From: Paenibacillus_E sp040812395
GTDB taxonomy: Bacteria > Bacillota > Bacilli > Paenibacillales > NBRC-103111
Length of the DNA stretch: 64,000 nt
Assembly: GCF_040812395.1 (NCBI RefSeq)
Contig: NZ_JBFNXH010000002.1
Coordinates: 248,001 to 312,000, forward strand
Direction: 5' to 3'
The translations under genes were made by a program, and so were the position numbers. This document shows positions 1 to 8,180 of this stretch, piece by piece. Every line of letters begins with the position of its first letter. Positions within the stretch are counted from its first letter, which is position 1. Under the pieces are notes generated by a model, which was given only the letters and a program-made list of their open reading frames with translations, was not told where the DNA came from and made no database searches.

Positions 1-1
1 T

Positions 2-538
2 GTCGATAACGGGCGTTTGGTGATGCTATCGTCCCAAGCACATCGCGCCGCCGATGTTGACCTGGACGATCCGAATTTCGAGCAACAGGCATACGATCCG
101 TTTGTCGCCTATGGCCGATCGAAAACGGCCACTACTCTCTTCGCAGCGGAATTCGATAAGCGGTATCGCAATCGTGGCATCCGAGCTGCCTCGGTGATGC
201 CCGGGAATAGCCTTACCGATCTCGCACGCCATTTCTCGCAGGAAGACTTACAGGGTCTTTTCGAGAACGTTGGCACAGCTCGCGCCGAAGCGGGTCTTCC
301 GCCAGCAGAGCTCAAAGAAATCGCGCAGGCAGCGGCAACGTCGGTCTGGGCCGCAGTTGTGGCTGACAAAGACGAAATCGGCGGACGCTATCTCGAAGAT
401 TGTGCGGTCGCACCGATTGATGACACGCCTAACCCGTTTGCCGACGGCGTAAGGTCGTATGCTCTCGACGCTAACAAAGCCGAGCAGCTTTGGGTGAAAA
501 GCGAGGAATTGGTAGGCGTGAAAGGTATGTACCCATGA
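2..538 (+). CDS. SDR family oxidoreductase, C-terminal part (cut by window edge)
   Basis: The frame is open from the first bases of the window, so the gene starts upstream. The visible part begins with GRLVMLSSQAH, the end of SDR strand beta-5 with its catalytic Ser. The catalytic YxxxK follows as YGRSKTATTLFAAEF, then the substrate-loop region VMPGNSLTDL. The Rossmann cofactor half is missing because it lies outside the window. It probably acts as an NAD(P)-dependent dehydrogenase of the retinol-dehydrogenase-like type; the substrate is unknown. Its stop overlaps the next gene's start (ATGA), so the two are co-translated. The sequence is GC-rich and its codon use differs from the rest of the window, which suggests horizontal transfer. 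Confidence 0.8.
   Translation, partial: VDNGRLVMLSSQAHRAADVDLDDPNFEQQAYDPFVAYGRSKTATTLFAAEFDKRYRNRGIRAASVMPGNSLTDLARHFSQEDLQGLFENVGTARAEAGLPPAELKEIAQAAATSVWAAVVADKDEIGGRYLEDCAVAPIDDTPNPFADGVRSYALDANKAEQLWVKSEELVGVKGMYP
320..468 (+). repeat. Direct repeat copy A (SDR 3' end)
   Basis: About 149 bp inside the end of the SDR gene recurs at 1192-1340 with scattered base differences and no length change (constant offset of 872). The two copies flank the F420-reductase-like gene, as expected for a tandem duplication or recombination between paralogues. Confidence 0.85.
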
Positions 539-1188
539 CAGTAGTCGGTATCATTGGCGCGGGCGAGGTCGGCAGCCAGATCGCGCGTGCGGCGATCGCG
601 AACGGGTATGAGGTCGTCATTGCCAATTCACGAGGACCCGAGACGTTGAAGGACCTCATTGATGAGCTCGGCCCGTCAGCGCGCGCCGCGACTGCGGCCG
701 GCGCTGCCGAGGCTGGTGACTTCGTCGTCGTGGCCGTCCCCCTCAAGCTGGTCAACGACATGCCTGTGGAGCAGCTGTCGGGAAAGATCGTGCTCGACAC
801 GAACAACTACATGCCTTGGCGCGATGGCCATTTCCCCGTGATCGACTCTGGTGAGAAGACAGTTCATGAGCTCCGCCAGGAGCACCTTCCTACCTCGATG
901 GTGGCGAAGGCCTTCACCCACATACAAGCCCCCCGCCTCTTCATTTCGAGCAGACCAGTTGGCGCCCCCGACCGCCATGCGTTGTCGGTCTCGAGCAACT
1001 TTCCTGAGGCCACGGAACTCGTGATGCGGCTATACGACCAGTTCGGATTCGATACTGTCGACAACAGTCCGCTGAGCGAGTCATGGCGCAGCGGTCCCGG
1101 CCAGCCAGCTTGGGCTGCGCACGCGCACCAGACCCGTGCTGAGCTGATCGCCAATCTCGCCAGGGCGCGACGGATCATTTTGGCATGA
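535..1188 (+). CDS. NADPH-dependent F420 reductase-like / NAD(P)-binding oxidoreductase
   Basis: Encodes 217 aa. The N-terminus MTVVGIIGAGEVGSQIARAA is a Rossmann fold with GxGxxG, followed by ANSRGPETL, where basic Arg and a Ser typically hold the NADP phosphate. The family (NPD/F420 reductase, PF03807-type) moves hydride between NADPH and F420 or a related acceptor. Bacillota normally lack F420, so the true substrate here is uncertain. The ATG at 535 is chosen because it overlaps the upstream stop as ATGA and begins exactly at the Rossmann strand; a start at 490 would add 15 residues with no homology. GC-rich like its neighbour, so probably part of one transferred block. Confidence 0.8.
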   Translation: MTVVGIIGAGEVGSQIARAAIANGYEVVIANSRGPETLKDLIDELGPSARAATAAGAAEAGDFVVVAVPLKLVNDMPVEQLSGKIVLDTNNYMPWRDGHFPVIDSGEKTVHELRQEHLPTSMVAKAFTHIQAPRLFISSRPVGAPDRHALSVSSNFPEATELVMRLYDQFGFDTVDNSPLSESWRSGPGQPAWAAHAHQTRAELIANLARARRIILA

Positions 1189-1191
1189 GTC

Positions 1192-1368
1192 ATCGCGCAG
1201 GCAGCCGCAATGTCGGTCTGGGTCGCAGTCGTGGCTGACAAAGACGAAATCGACGGACGCTATCTTGAAGATTGTGCGGTCGCGCCGATCGATGACACGC
1301 CTAACCCGTTTGCCGACGGAGTAAGGTCGTATGCGCTCGCCAAAAATAGGGTGAGAAACGTACGCTAA
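1192..1368 (+). pseudogene. SDR C-terminal fragment (duplicated remnant)
   Basis: The frame reads IAQAAAMSVWVAVVADKDEI and continues through ADGVRSYAL, nearly the same as the end of the SDR gene at 2-538, then diverges to a different tail and a stop at 1366-1368. No catalytic part is present and there is no ribosome binding site. It is either the 3' scrap of a second SDR paralogue or a duplication by-product. The GC-rich block ends with it; the sequence turns AT-rich from about 1370. Confidence 0.75.
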
Positions 1369-1480
1369 GAACGTGCTAAAGACTTCAATACATGAATAGG
1401 GCCTTAAGCTAAGGCTGACTAAACGAGTTGAATAGCCGACATTTAACTTAGTGTTAATTTAGAGAAGAGGAGGTAAGTAT

Positions 1481-1741
1481 TTGAAGACAATTGCGGTAAT
1501 TGGCGCTGGACCTGGTCTTGGTTTTTCATTGGCCAAAACTTTTGGAGGGCATGGATTCCGTATTGCTATGGTTTCAAGAACACAAGAGAAGTTGGATCAA
1601 TATGCTGTGGAGTTAAGTGTTACAGCCAATCTACTTTGTCCAGCTATAGACGCTGGTAGATGTCCGCAGATTGACGGGAATGGTGACCTTGATTGGTATC
1701 GAAAGGGGAAAGCCGTTTTGGGGCGTTCCCTCTTCGAATAA
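1481..1741 (+). pseudogene. Truncated SDR gene, N-terminal Rossmann part only
   Basis: A TTG start follows a good ribosome binding site (GAGGAGG at about 1466-1472). The product opens with MKTIAVIGAGPGLGFSLAKT, a clear SDR cofactor-binding glycine motif, then GFRIAMVSRTQEKLDQ, the NADP-selecting loop. After about residue 45 the match stops and the remaining roughly 40 residues look unrelated before the stop. SDRs are normally about 230-280 aa, so only the first fifth is left. It lies in base composition typical of the host, unlike the GC-rich block before it. Confidence 0.7.
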
Positions 1742-1874
1742 ATTTCGACTTGATACGTGTCATTCTTTCGCAAATAAAATCGTGCTTTTACAAAGTTTAG
1801 GGGTTAAATCTAGATTAAAGAAAGTTTATATTAAATAAACTAAGCTGCAGACAATCAAATAAGTTCTTCCAAAG

Positions 1875-1900
1875 AATCGCTTTCAACAAGCGATTTTTTG
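1875..1900 (+). terminator. Rho-independent terminator
   Basis: Stem AATCGCTT / AAGCGATT with a 5-base loop, followed by a run of T. It lies 130 bp past the truncated SDR gene. Confidence 0.7.
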
Positions 1901-2364
1901 TTTTTTAATTTAAAAATTTAACATAAATAATTTAATGCATAATTATACATTTCGAATACAGTGGATATTATCACTAATTATGAAAAAGTTGGTAGTTATG
2001 CTGCTAGTACTTTATTATTTTTCTCACTAATTTTGCCAACGGACCTTGATAAATCAAGTTATTAAAGGTCAATTTTCTCATTAATTATGACACCACACGA
2101 TAATTGATTGACGTGAGAAAATAAAAGTTCATTAATTATTTGATCATTAGCTGTTAAGCAGCGAAAACCAACTAATCCTCACTAGTTTGCCTAATATTTG
2201 CCGGGGAGATCGGGAGACGTTGGAACAAGGCTAATTGTATGAGAAGGAGATACACGGAGGAGGAACAAGTAACTAATTGAGGCACTATACAGGCAATTCG
2301 AGGAAAGACTCGTCTCCGCTTACAACATAACCTATTACAATTCAGAGCTAATAGACATAAAAAA

Positions 2365-2403
2365 AGATGCCCCTTGATGAATTCATGAATTCAAGGGGCA
2401 TCT
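2365..2403 (-). terminator. Orphan strong hairpin, terminator in minus orientation
   Basis: Arms AGATGCCCCTTGA and TCAAGGGGCATCT are perfectly complementary over 13 bp, around a loop holding GAATTCATGAATTC-like bases. A run of A lies on its left side, so the U-tract would be made when transcribed on the minus strand. No minus-strand gene is left upstream of it, which fits a deleted gene. Confidence 0.6.
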
Positions 2404-2485
2404 CCTGGTAGATTAACTCCGCGGTGGTTTGTTTAAACTGTTTACGATCCGGGTTAGTGTTCAGCTCTTCGGAGGAAAAAATAAA

Positions 2486-2514
2486 TTGAAAACAAAATAA
2501 CGCTATGATATAAT
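2486..2514 (+). promoter_or_regulatory. Sigma-A promoter
   Basis: TTGAAA, 17-bp spacer, TATAAT. It lies about 135 bp ahead of the HelD-like pseudogene and points at it. Confidence 0.65.
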
Positions 2515-2649
2515 CGGTAGCGGTATCGAAAAATTAAATGAATGAGTTTATTTAATTTTATCCCTAATTTAATTGTACTTCTAGAACTTTGATTTGTCAA
2601 TGCTCTTTTTTATCCCCAAAAAACGGAAGAAGGAGAGTGTTCAGGAGAG

Positions 2650-3757
2650 ATGAAAGCGAAGGATTGGCTGCTGGAACAGGAGCGGATGGAACTTGTCAGG
2701 AACAAGCTGCAAGCGAGAATCGCCGAACTAGAGCCAGGAGGTTACTGGACTGCGTGATCAGGCTACGGACATCCGCAAGCGGTTTTGGGAAGAAGTTACG
2801 ATCAACACAAGTACGAACGAAGATTTCGAAGAGTCCTTCTACACGATTAATCAGCAGTCCGCTGTAATGGCCGAACGGGAGCGCGGCCACAAGCTGTTGA
2901 CGCAGCAATGGAAAAGCATGAAACGTCTGCTCCCATTTCCTTATTTCGGACGTGTCGACTTTCAGGAGGAGGGCCTGGACCTCAACGAGCAGTTCAGTAT
3001 CGGCGTATCTTCCTTCATCGACGAAGACGGATTAAGCTTTCTGAGCTATGACTGGCGCACGCCAATCGCGAGCCTGTACTGTACTACGACTATTCCCCCG
3101 GCCTGGCGTCTTATGTCACGCCGGTCGGACGAATCGAAGGGACGATGGAGCTCAAACGGCAGTTTCAGATTCAAAACGGGCAAATCCAGCATGTTTGACG
3201 CGAGTGAAACGATTGGAGACGAATTGCTGCAGCAAGTGCTCGGCAAGTGCGGACTCGCAAATGAAGAGTATCGTGGCAACCATCCAGAAGGAACAAAACG
3301 CTATCATCCGGGATGACAAAAACCGGATGCTTATCGTACAGGGGGCGGCCGGCAGCTGTAAGACTTCCGCGGTATTGCAGCGGGTGGCGTACTTGCTGTA
3401 CAAACACCGCCAGACGATCAGGCGGATCAAATCGCTCTTTTCTCACCGAATCCGATGTTTACCACTCATATCTCCACCGTCCTTCCGGAGCTCGGTGAGG
3501 TGACGGGCGATTTGTCGCCGTTCGTGCAGGCATTGCCTGCAAATTTGTACGAGAAAGCGCCATATTGACGGATCGGGTGTGCCGTCGGCCGCGATAAGCT
3601 GCATGATTTAGTAAATCTTCGGAGCCATCTTTTAGCTCGTCATCAAAGCCGGTTGTAAGCAAGAATCCGCCGCCGACTCCTATTTCCACGTGTCGGCGTC
3701 CACCTACAAACAGATCAATTTGTTCTTCGACCATTATTTTCATCCATACACAGCTCG
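2650..3757 (+). pseudogene. HelD-like RNA polymerase-recycling ATPase, frameshifted remnant
   Basis: The N-terminal coiled-coil (MKAKDWLLEQERMEL..) starts at ATG 2650. Joining frames gives a recognisable UvrD/HelD family protein: LRDQATDIRKRFWEE, the FGRVDFQEEG and DWRTPIASLY region, DASETIGDELLQQVL, IVATIQKEQNAIIRDD, a Walker A region, and FSPNPMFTTHISTVLPELGE. The frame changes near 2735, 3075, 3190, 3245 and 3415. The Walker A reads GAAGSCKTS, with Cys where the family has Gly. Everything after the first helicase motifs is missing; intact family members are about 700-780 aa. Bases 3570-3757 carry no assignable domain. HelD-type proteins free stalled RNA polymerase and can give rifampicin tolerance; this copy is dead. 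Confidence 0.8.
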
Positions 3758-3778
3758 ATGAGCAGAAAGCAGGGACCT

Positions 3779-5272
3779 ATGTCAGCTCCTACGCAAACAA
3801 AATCGATGTCAGCCGGCGGGGACGATTTCTCGCTGAAAGCTATTCTGCCGCCGCTCCTGGCGATTATTGTCGGCATGATCATGGTTATTCTGGACAGCAC
3901 CGTCGTCAATAATGCCATTCCGAAGCTCGTTAAATACTTCAACACCGATCTGAAGACGATCCAATGGACCGTCACCGGCTATACGCTGGCCTTATCCGCC
4001 GTTATCCCGCTTTCAGGCTGGATGGCTGATAAATTCGGCTCCAAGCAGATTTTCATGATTACGATCGCCCTGTTCACGATCGGTTCTGTGCTGTGCGGCA
4101 TCGCGCAAACGCCGGAACAGCTGATCATTTACCGCGTCATTCAAGGCTTGGGCGGCGGCATGATGGCCCCGGTCGGGATGGCTATGGTGTTCAAGCTCGC
4201 GCCTCCAGAGCGTCGCGGATCCATCATGGGCGTACTCGGCATCCCAATGCTAATGGCGCCGGCGTTCGGTCCGGTGCTATCAGGCTGGCTGGTCGATTCT
4301 GTCAGCTGGCACTGGATTTTCATCATCAATCTGCCGATCGGCATTATCGCCTTTATCCTTGGGTATAAATATTTGCCGAAATCCGAACGCCAAGCGGCGC
4401 CGCATCTGGACGTCATCGGCATGTGCCTCGCACCGATCGCATTCTCCATGCTGGCGTACGGCGTAAGCGAAGGTGGCACCAGCTGGTCCAGGGCTTCAAC
4501 GATCACAGGCTTGACCGTCGGCGGCATTGCGCTGATCCTCTTCATTTTCGTGGAACTGGCACAGAAGCAGCCGTTGCTGGAGCTGAAAGTGTTCAAGTCA
4601 TCCGACTTTACACGCAGCATCATCTTGACGTGGATCGTACAGCTCGCGCTGTTCGGCGCCATGCTGATCGTGCCGCTGTACCTGCAAGGCGTCATGCACT
4701 ACACCGCGCTTGAAACGGGCTGGATCCTGATGCCGAATGCCCTATGCGCGGGAATCGGCATGCCGATCAGCGGCCGGTTGTTCGACAAGATCGGCGCGCG
4801 TCCACTCGCCTTCGCTGGTCTTGCCGTCGTATCCATTTCCCTGTTCATCTTGTCCGGCATATCGGTGGATACCTCGCTGTGGGTGATCATCCTGTGCATC
4901 TGCATCATGGGCCTCGGCATGGGCTTTTCTATGATGCCGCTCAATACGCATGTCCTGAACTCAGCACCTCGCCGTCTGGTGAGCCGCGTTACACCGCTGA
5001 CAACAGCAGCGCAGCAAGTCGTCGTCTCGTTCGCGGTGGCGGGACTGACGGGTTATCTGACGTCGCAAATCTCTTCCCACGCCGCAAGCGCGGGAGCGGA
5101 CGCAAATCCGCTGAACGCCGTCGTCGCGGGTTACGGCGATACGTTCTTCCTGTCCGCGTGCCTAACGACCGCGGGTGTCGCACTGACGCTCCTTCTGCGT
5201 AAACCGAAGCAGCAGGAAGAAGGCGGAACCGCTGGTGGGGACAATCCGGACCCGGCGATGATGGGTCACTAA
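3779..5272 (+). CDS. DHA2-family MFS multidrug exporter (EmrB/QacA type)
   Basis: About 497 aa with roughly 14 membrane segments, the DHA2 architecture. Diagnostic pieces are the motif-D-like LDSTVVNNAIPKLVKYF in the first helix, the motif-A loop WMADKFGSKQ, IQGLGGGMMAPVGMAMVF, and the antiporter motif C region GIPMLMAPAFGPVLSGWLV. It exports drugs or other amphipaths using the proton gradient. ATG 3779 is preferred over ATG 3758 because only the later one has a weak Shine-Dalgarno-like AGCAGGGA ahead; the core begins about 20 residues further on. It follows the dead HelD-like gene without a clear promoter of its own and ends in a strong terminator. No membrane-fusion partner gene is adjacent. 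Confidence 0.88.
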   Translation: MSAPTQTKSMSAGGDDFSLKAILPPLLAIIVGMIMVILDSTVVNNAIPKLVKYFNTDLKTIQWTVTGYTLALSAVIPLSGWMADKFGSKQIFMITIALFTIGSVLCGIAQTPEQLIIYRVIQGLGGGMMAPVGMAMVFKLAPPERRGSIMGVLGIPMLMAPAFGPVLSGWLVDSVSWHWIFIINLPIGIIAFILGYKYLPKSERQAAPHLDVIGMCLAPIAFSMLAYGVSEGGTSWSRASTITGLTVGGIALILFIFVELAQKQPLLELKVFKSSDFTRSIILTWIVQLALFGAMLIVPLYLQGVMHYTALETGWILMPNALCAGIGMPISGRLFDKIGARPLAFAGLAVVSISLFILSGISVDTSLWVIILCICIMGLGMGFSMMPLNTHVLNSAPRRLVSRVTPLTTAAQQVVVSFAVAGLTGYLTSQISSHAASAGADANPLNAVVAGYGDTFFLSACLTTAGVALTLLLRKPKQQEEGGTAGGDNPDPAMMGH

Positions 5273-5302
5273 TCGCGAATCGGCCCCGATTCGCTCGTAT
5301 GC

Positions 5303-5339
5303 AAATAGCCTTGGCCGTTAGTTGGCCAAGGCTATTTTT
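5303..5339 (+). terminator. Rho-independent terminator of the MFS gene
   Basis: Near-perfect stem AAATAGCCTTGGCC / GGCCAAGGCTATTT with a short loop and T-run. Confidence 0.88.
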
Positions 5340-5380
5340 AGCTGATTATGTTAGGCTGTGCAGTACGTCTTTGTAAGGGC

Positions 5381-5672
5381 ATGGGGCTGTTCCTTGCTGT
5401 CTCGGCGCTGTGTGGCTTATCGCGGACATGACACAGCTTATCGTCTTCTGCGCCATCCAGGGGATGGGCATGTTCGGCGCAATCACATACAATCCGCTGT
5501 TCTCGCAAGCCGTTATCGGGACTCCAGCGTCCGGTTCCGGTTCCGTTCTGACGCCGATGCTGCTGCCGCTTATTGTGCCTAGCATCATCGTCGTCCGTTT
5601 GATTACAAAGCTCAGCTTCCGTACCATCGTCGTCACCTCGATGGCGATCATGACAGCAGGCTACTACCCATG
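5381..5672 (+). pseudogene. Remnant of a second DHA2 MFS exporter with internal deletion
   Basis: Two frames give MGLFLAVSALCGL then ADMTQLIVFCAIQGMGMFGAITYNPLF and TPASGSGSVLTPMLLPL. The first part is family transmembrane segments 3-4 (xIQGxG). It joins directly to the GMFGAITYxPLF segment that normally sits around helix 9, so several helices were deleted in between, and a frameshift lies near 5410. The end TMAIMTAGYYP-like stretch then runs into a stop. It is related to, but not a copy of, the intact exporter just upstream. Confidence 0.72.
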
Positions 5673-5698
5673 ATTTTTAACAGGGGCAGGAGTCTATT

Positions 5699-6493
5699 TT
5701 AAGCCGATAATGGATCCTTTGGAGCCGAGTGCTTCAAGTGAACATAAAATCCGGCAGCTACACAAACCACAATTATGCATACGGAGGTCCACTGTGCTGT
5801 CGTCCAACCCAACATATATTTGGGTGTATCGCCTCTAAGCAATTCTAATAGGAACCGCCCTATATTGTATAAAATGTTTGTAATGAGAAACAAATAGCCT
5901 CTTTTTAATTTTTTCTGTAGGAGTATCATGATTATCGCAAATAAGATGACGTCCATTTGTCCTTCCCAAACTTCTGCTGGATATAACAGTTGGTCCCCAA
6001 ATACAGCTCTCGCGTTCGTGCCTTCAGGGTATAAAATTCCCCAATTTCCACCGGTTGGATCCCCAAAAGCATCGCCGTTCATAAGATTCGCATCTCTGCC
6101 AATGCTTTGTCCTAGAATAAGGCCTGGCGCACATAAATCAGCAAGCTCCCAAAATGAGATTTTATGCTTTTTAACATACCAAATACCGACGAGTACAGCA
6201 CCGACAACTCCACCCTGAATAGATAATCCGCCGTGCCAAATAGCTATGATTTCCCATGGATTCTTGGAATAATAACCCCAATCAAACAAAAAAACTTGCC
6301 AAAAGCGAGAACCTAAAATAGCACCGATAAACATAGGAACAGCTAAATTTAATAAATGTTCAGCAAGTTCATGTTTCTTTTGAAGTTTTGCCAATGTTAC
6401 AGTAACACCAATTCCTAATATACAAGCTATCACAAACAGAATACTGTAAGAACGAATTGGAAAAGAACCGATATGACCTAGAAATTGAAGCAA
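5699..6493 (-). CDS. lgt: Prolipoprotein diacylglyceryl transferase family protein (Lgt paralogue)
   Basis: 264 aa with about seven membrane segments. Lgt moves a diacylglyceryl group from phosphatidylglycerol to the lipobox Cys of prolipoproteins. Visible family features are GSFPIRSYSILF near the N-terminus, HGGLSIQGGVVGA with the conserved His, and NIGRFLLELLRGD near the C-terminus with the conserved Glu and Arg. The signature reads GRDANLMNGDAFG where typical Lgt has GRxGNFxNxExxG; the Arg and Asn are kept, but the Gly is Ala and the Phe is Leu. TTG start at 6493 with AAAGGAGGA at good spacing. It lies 15 nt after the CLC-F stop, so it is the second gene of the fluoride-riboswitch operon. 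It may be a specialised paralogue; the main housekeeping lgt would be elsewhere. Confidence 0.85.
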   Translation of the reverse strand: MLQFLGHIGSFPIRSYSILFVIACILGIGVTVTLAKLQKKHELAEHLLNLAVPMFIGAILGSRFWQVFLFDWGYYSKNPWEIIAIWHGGLSIQGGVVGAVLVGIWYVKKHKISFWELADLCAPGLILGQSIGRDANLMNGDAFGDPTGGNWGILYPEGTNARAVFGDQLLYPAEVWEGQMDVILFAIIMILLQKKLKRGYLFLITNILYNIGRFLLELLRGDTPKYMLGWTTAQWTSVCIIVVCVAAGFYVHLKHSAPKDPLSA

Positions 6494-6508
6494 ATGAAAT
6501 CCTCCTTT

Positions 6509-7843
6509 TTATTCTTCCTTGTTGTTGGCTTTGCGTTTGATTTTAATGGAGGCTAACGTCGAGTTTTCAGTGATGAAGTGAAGCTTAGACTTCGACACGC
6601 CGATTTGCTGTGAAGTGTATATGCCTGAATGACCCGAAAATAAATAACTAATGATACAAGCTATGAACATGTAAATAGCACCCTCGGATCCAAACAGCTC
6701 AATCCCCATGATAAAGCAAGCGAGAGGTGTGTTGGCGGCTCCGCTAAATACGGCGATTAAACCGAGGCCAGCCAAAAATGGGGCTGAGATATGCAACATG
6801 CTTGCAAGCGAATTTCCGAGTGTCCCACCGATAACGAATAGTGGAGTGACTTCTCCACCCTGATAACCTGCTCCAAGTGTAAGGGCTGTAAATAAGATTT
6901 TCCAAAGGAAAGCCAGAGGTGCAACTGGCTGTTCAAAAGATTCTTGAAGTAATGGAATTCCCAAGCCAAGATAGTCTCTTGTACCAAAAATATAAACCAA
7001 GGCAATAATGACTAGCCCGCCGACGAACGATTTGAGGATAGGATTTTTAAACATTGCGGAGTATATTTTCTTTAATCTGTGGGTGAGTTCGCTAAACAGA
7101 ATGCTGGTAAGGCCAAATAGGATGGAAGCGAAAACAACCTTGATAAGGAGCATTGTTGAAAGATCAGGAATTTGTCCCATTTGGTAATGGATATGATGAA
7201 TTCCCCAAGCCGTTGTGACCAGATTCCCTACAAAACTTGCTATGAAGCATGGAAGGATAGCTCGATAGCTTACGAGACCTATAGCAATGACTTCAATGCC
7301 AAAGATGGTTCCTGCCAACGGTGTGCCAAAAACAGCTCCAAATCCGCTGCTGATTCCACACATTAAAAGGATTTTGCGGTCTGTTTCATCTACTTTGAAT
7401 ACGTTGCCAATCCATTCAGAAAAACTGCCGCCCATTTGTACAGCGGTTCCCTCACGTCCTGCCGAACCGCCAAATAAGTGGGTTAAGACGGTTCCAAGCA
7501 ATACAAGGGGGGCCATACGGAAAGGTATGGTTTCCTGTCCATGTTGGATTCGTTCCAAAATGAGATTATTGCCTTTTCCAGCATTTTTACCATACTTTAA
7601 ATACAAATAACTCATACATGCACCGCTGAGGGGCAAAAGGAACAATAGCCAGAAATGGCTTTCACGTTGGACCGTTGCCCAATCTAAACTTGCTAAAAAT
7701 AAAGCAGAAGATGACCCTGACAATATCCCAGTAAGACCGCCGTAGAAAATCCACTTCAATAATGATCCTAGCAGCGCGAGGTGAATTGCTTTTTCAGCAT
7801 ACAAATAGAGCTTGTTTTTGAGGCTTTCTAAACTGCTCTTCAC
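6509..7843 (-). CDS. CLC-type fluoride/proton antiporter (CLC-F)
   Basis: 444 aa, CLC fold. GSAGREGTAVQMGGSFSEW carries the gating Glu of CLC exchangers. The filter region reads KGNNLILERI, lacking the GSGIP of chloride-type CLCs, as is usual in the CLC-F subclass. The protein expels fluoride in exchange for protons. GTG start at 7843 is preceded by AGGAGAGGA at 8-nt spacing. A fluoride riboswitch with a terminator lies directly upstream, which makes fluoride export the best-supported role rather than chloride transport. An Lgt paralogue follows in the same operon. Confidence 0.92.
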   Translation of the reverse strand: MKSSLESLKNKLYLYAEKAIHLALLGSLLKWIFYGGLTGILSGSSSALFLASLDWATVQRESHFWLLFLLPLSGACMSYLYLKYGKNAGKGNNLILERIQHGQETIPFRMAPLVLLGTVLTHLFGGSAGREGTAVQMGGSFSEWIGNVFKVDETDRKILLMCGISSGFGAVFGTPLAGTIFGIEVIAIGLVSYRAILPCFIASFVGNLVTTAWGIHHIHYQMGQIPDLSTMLLIKVVFASILFGLTSILFSELTHRLKKIYSAMFKNPILKSFVGGLVIIALVYIFGTRDYLGLGIPLLQESFEQPVAPLAFLWKILFTALTLGAGYQGGEVTPLFVIGGTLGNSLASMLHISAPFLAGLGLIAVFSGAANTPLACFIMGIELFGSEGAIYMFIACIISYLFSGHSGIYTSQQIGVSKSKLHFITENSTLASIKIKRKANNKEE

Positions 7844-7889
7844 TTTCCAAGTCCTCTCCTGTCATTAGGTTTTTTACGTGATATTGGAT

Positions 7890-7977
7890 AAAAAAAACAG
7901 ACTCCTACCAGTGAAAGGATGCGCACTGGTAGGAGTCATCAGCCCAAAGGCGGTTATGGCGAACTCCATCGCCTTTA
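7890..7977 (-). promoter_or_regulatory. Fluoride riboswitch (crcB motif) with intrinsic terminator
   Basis: Read on the minus strand, the aptamer begins GGCGATGGAGTTCGCC, then ATAACCGCC, TTTGGGCTGATGAC and TCCTACC. This matches the crcB/fluoride aptamer (P1 with its pseudoknot partner, and the conserved CTGATG segment). The 3' side of the aptamer (7924-7937) is also the 5' arm of a perfect 14-bp hairpin with 7900-7913, followed by a U-run from the A-tract at 7890-7897. Fluoride binding should hold the aptamer and block this terminator, turning the operon on. Confidence 0.93.
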
Positions 7978-7998
7978 TTCCCGTTTTCATTAACACGA

Positions 7999-8027
7999 AT
8001 ATTATAAGATATTTCCGAGTTTGTCAA
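7999..8027 (-). promoter_or_regulatory. Promoter of the fluoride operon
   Basis: On the minus strand, TTGACA (8027-8022) followed by overlapping TAATAT (17-bp spacer) or TATAAT (15-bp spacer). It lies about 20 bp ahead of the riboswitch aptamer. Confidence 0.7.
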
Positions 8028-8102
8028 CAATACGATCTAAATCAGTTCTATCATGTTAAAGATATCCGTTTGGGAAAAGCTTGAGAAATCAGGCTTTTTT
8101 GC

Positions 8103-8132
8103 TTTACAAGCCTATCGGGAGGCGTTTATACT
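8103..8132 (+). promoter_or_regulatory. Sigma-A-like promoter
   Basis: TTTACA, 18-bp spacer, TATACT; 48 bp ahead of the secreted-protein gene at 8181. Confidence 0.55.
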
Positions 8133-8180
8133 AGATTTGAAAAAAATGGAAATAAAGGATATGTAAAGTAGAGGGGTGTA

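Larger units (their letters stand above)
1901..2649. other. Gene-free AT-rich stretch
   Basis: No credible coding frame on either strand. It contains an orphan long hairpin (2365-2403) and a sigma-A promoter (2486-2514), listed separately. A short run after 2240 reads MRRRYTEEEQ, which resembles an IS3-type OrfA start, but it stops after a few codons and is too short to call. Confidence 0.6.

Noticed and set aside
2240..2345. Possible IS3 OrfA remnant (MRRRYTEEEQ)
   Set aside because: Stops after about a dozen codons and no transposase core follows; too short to support.
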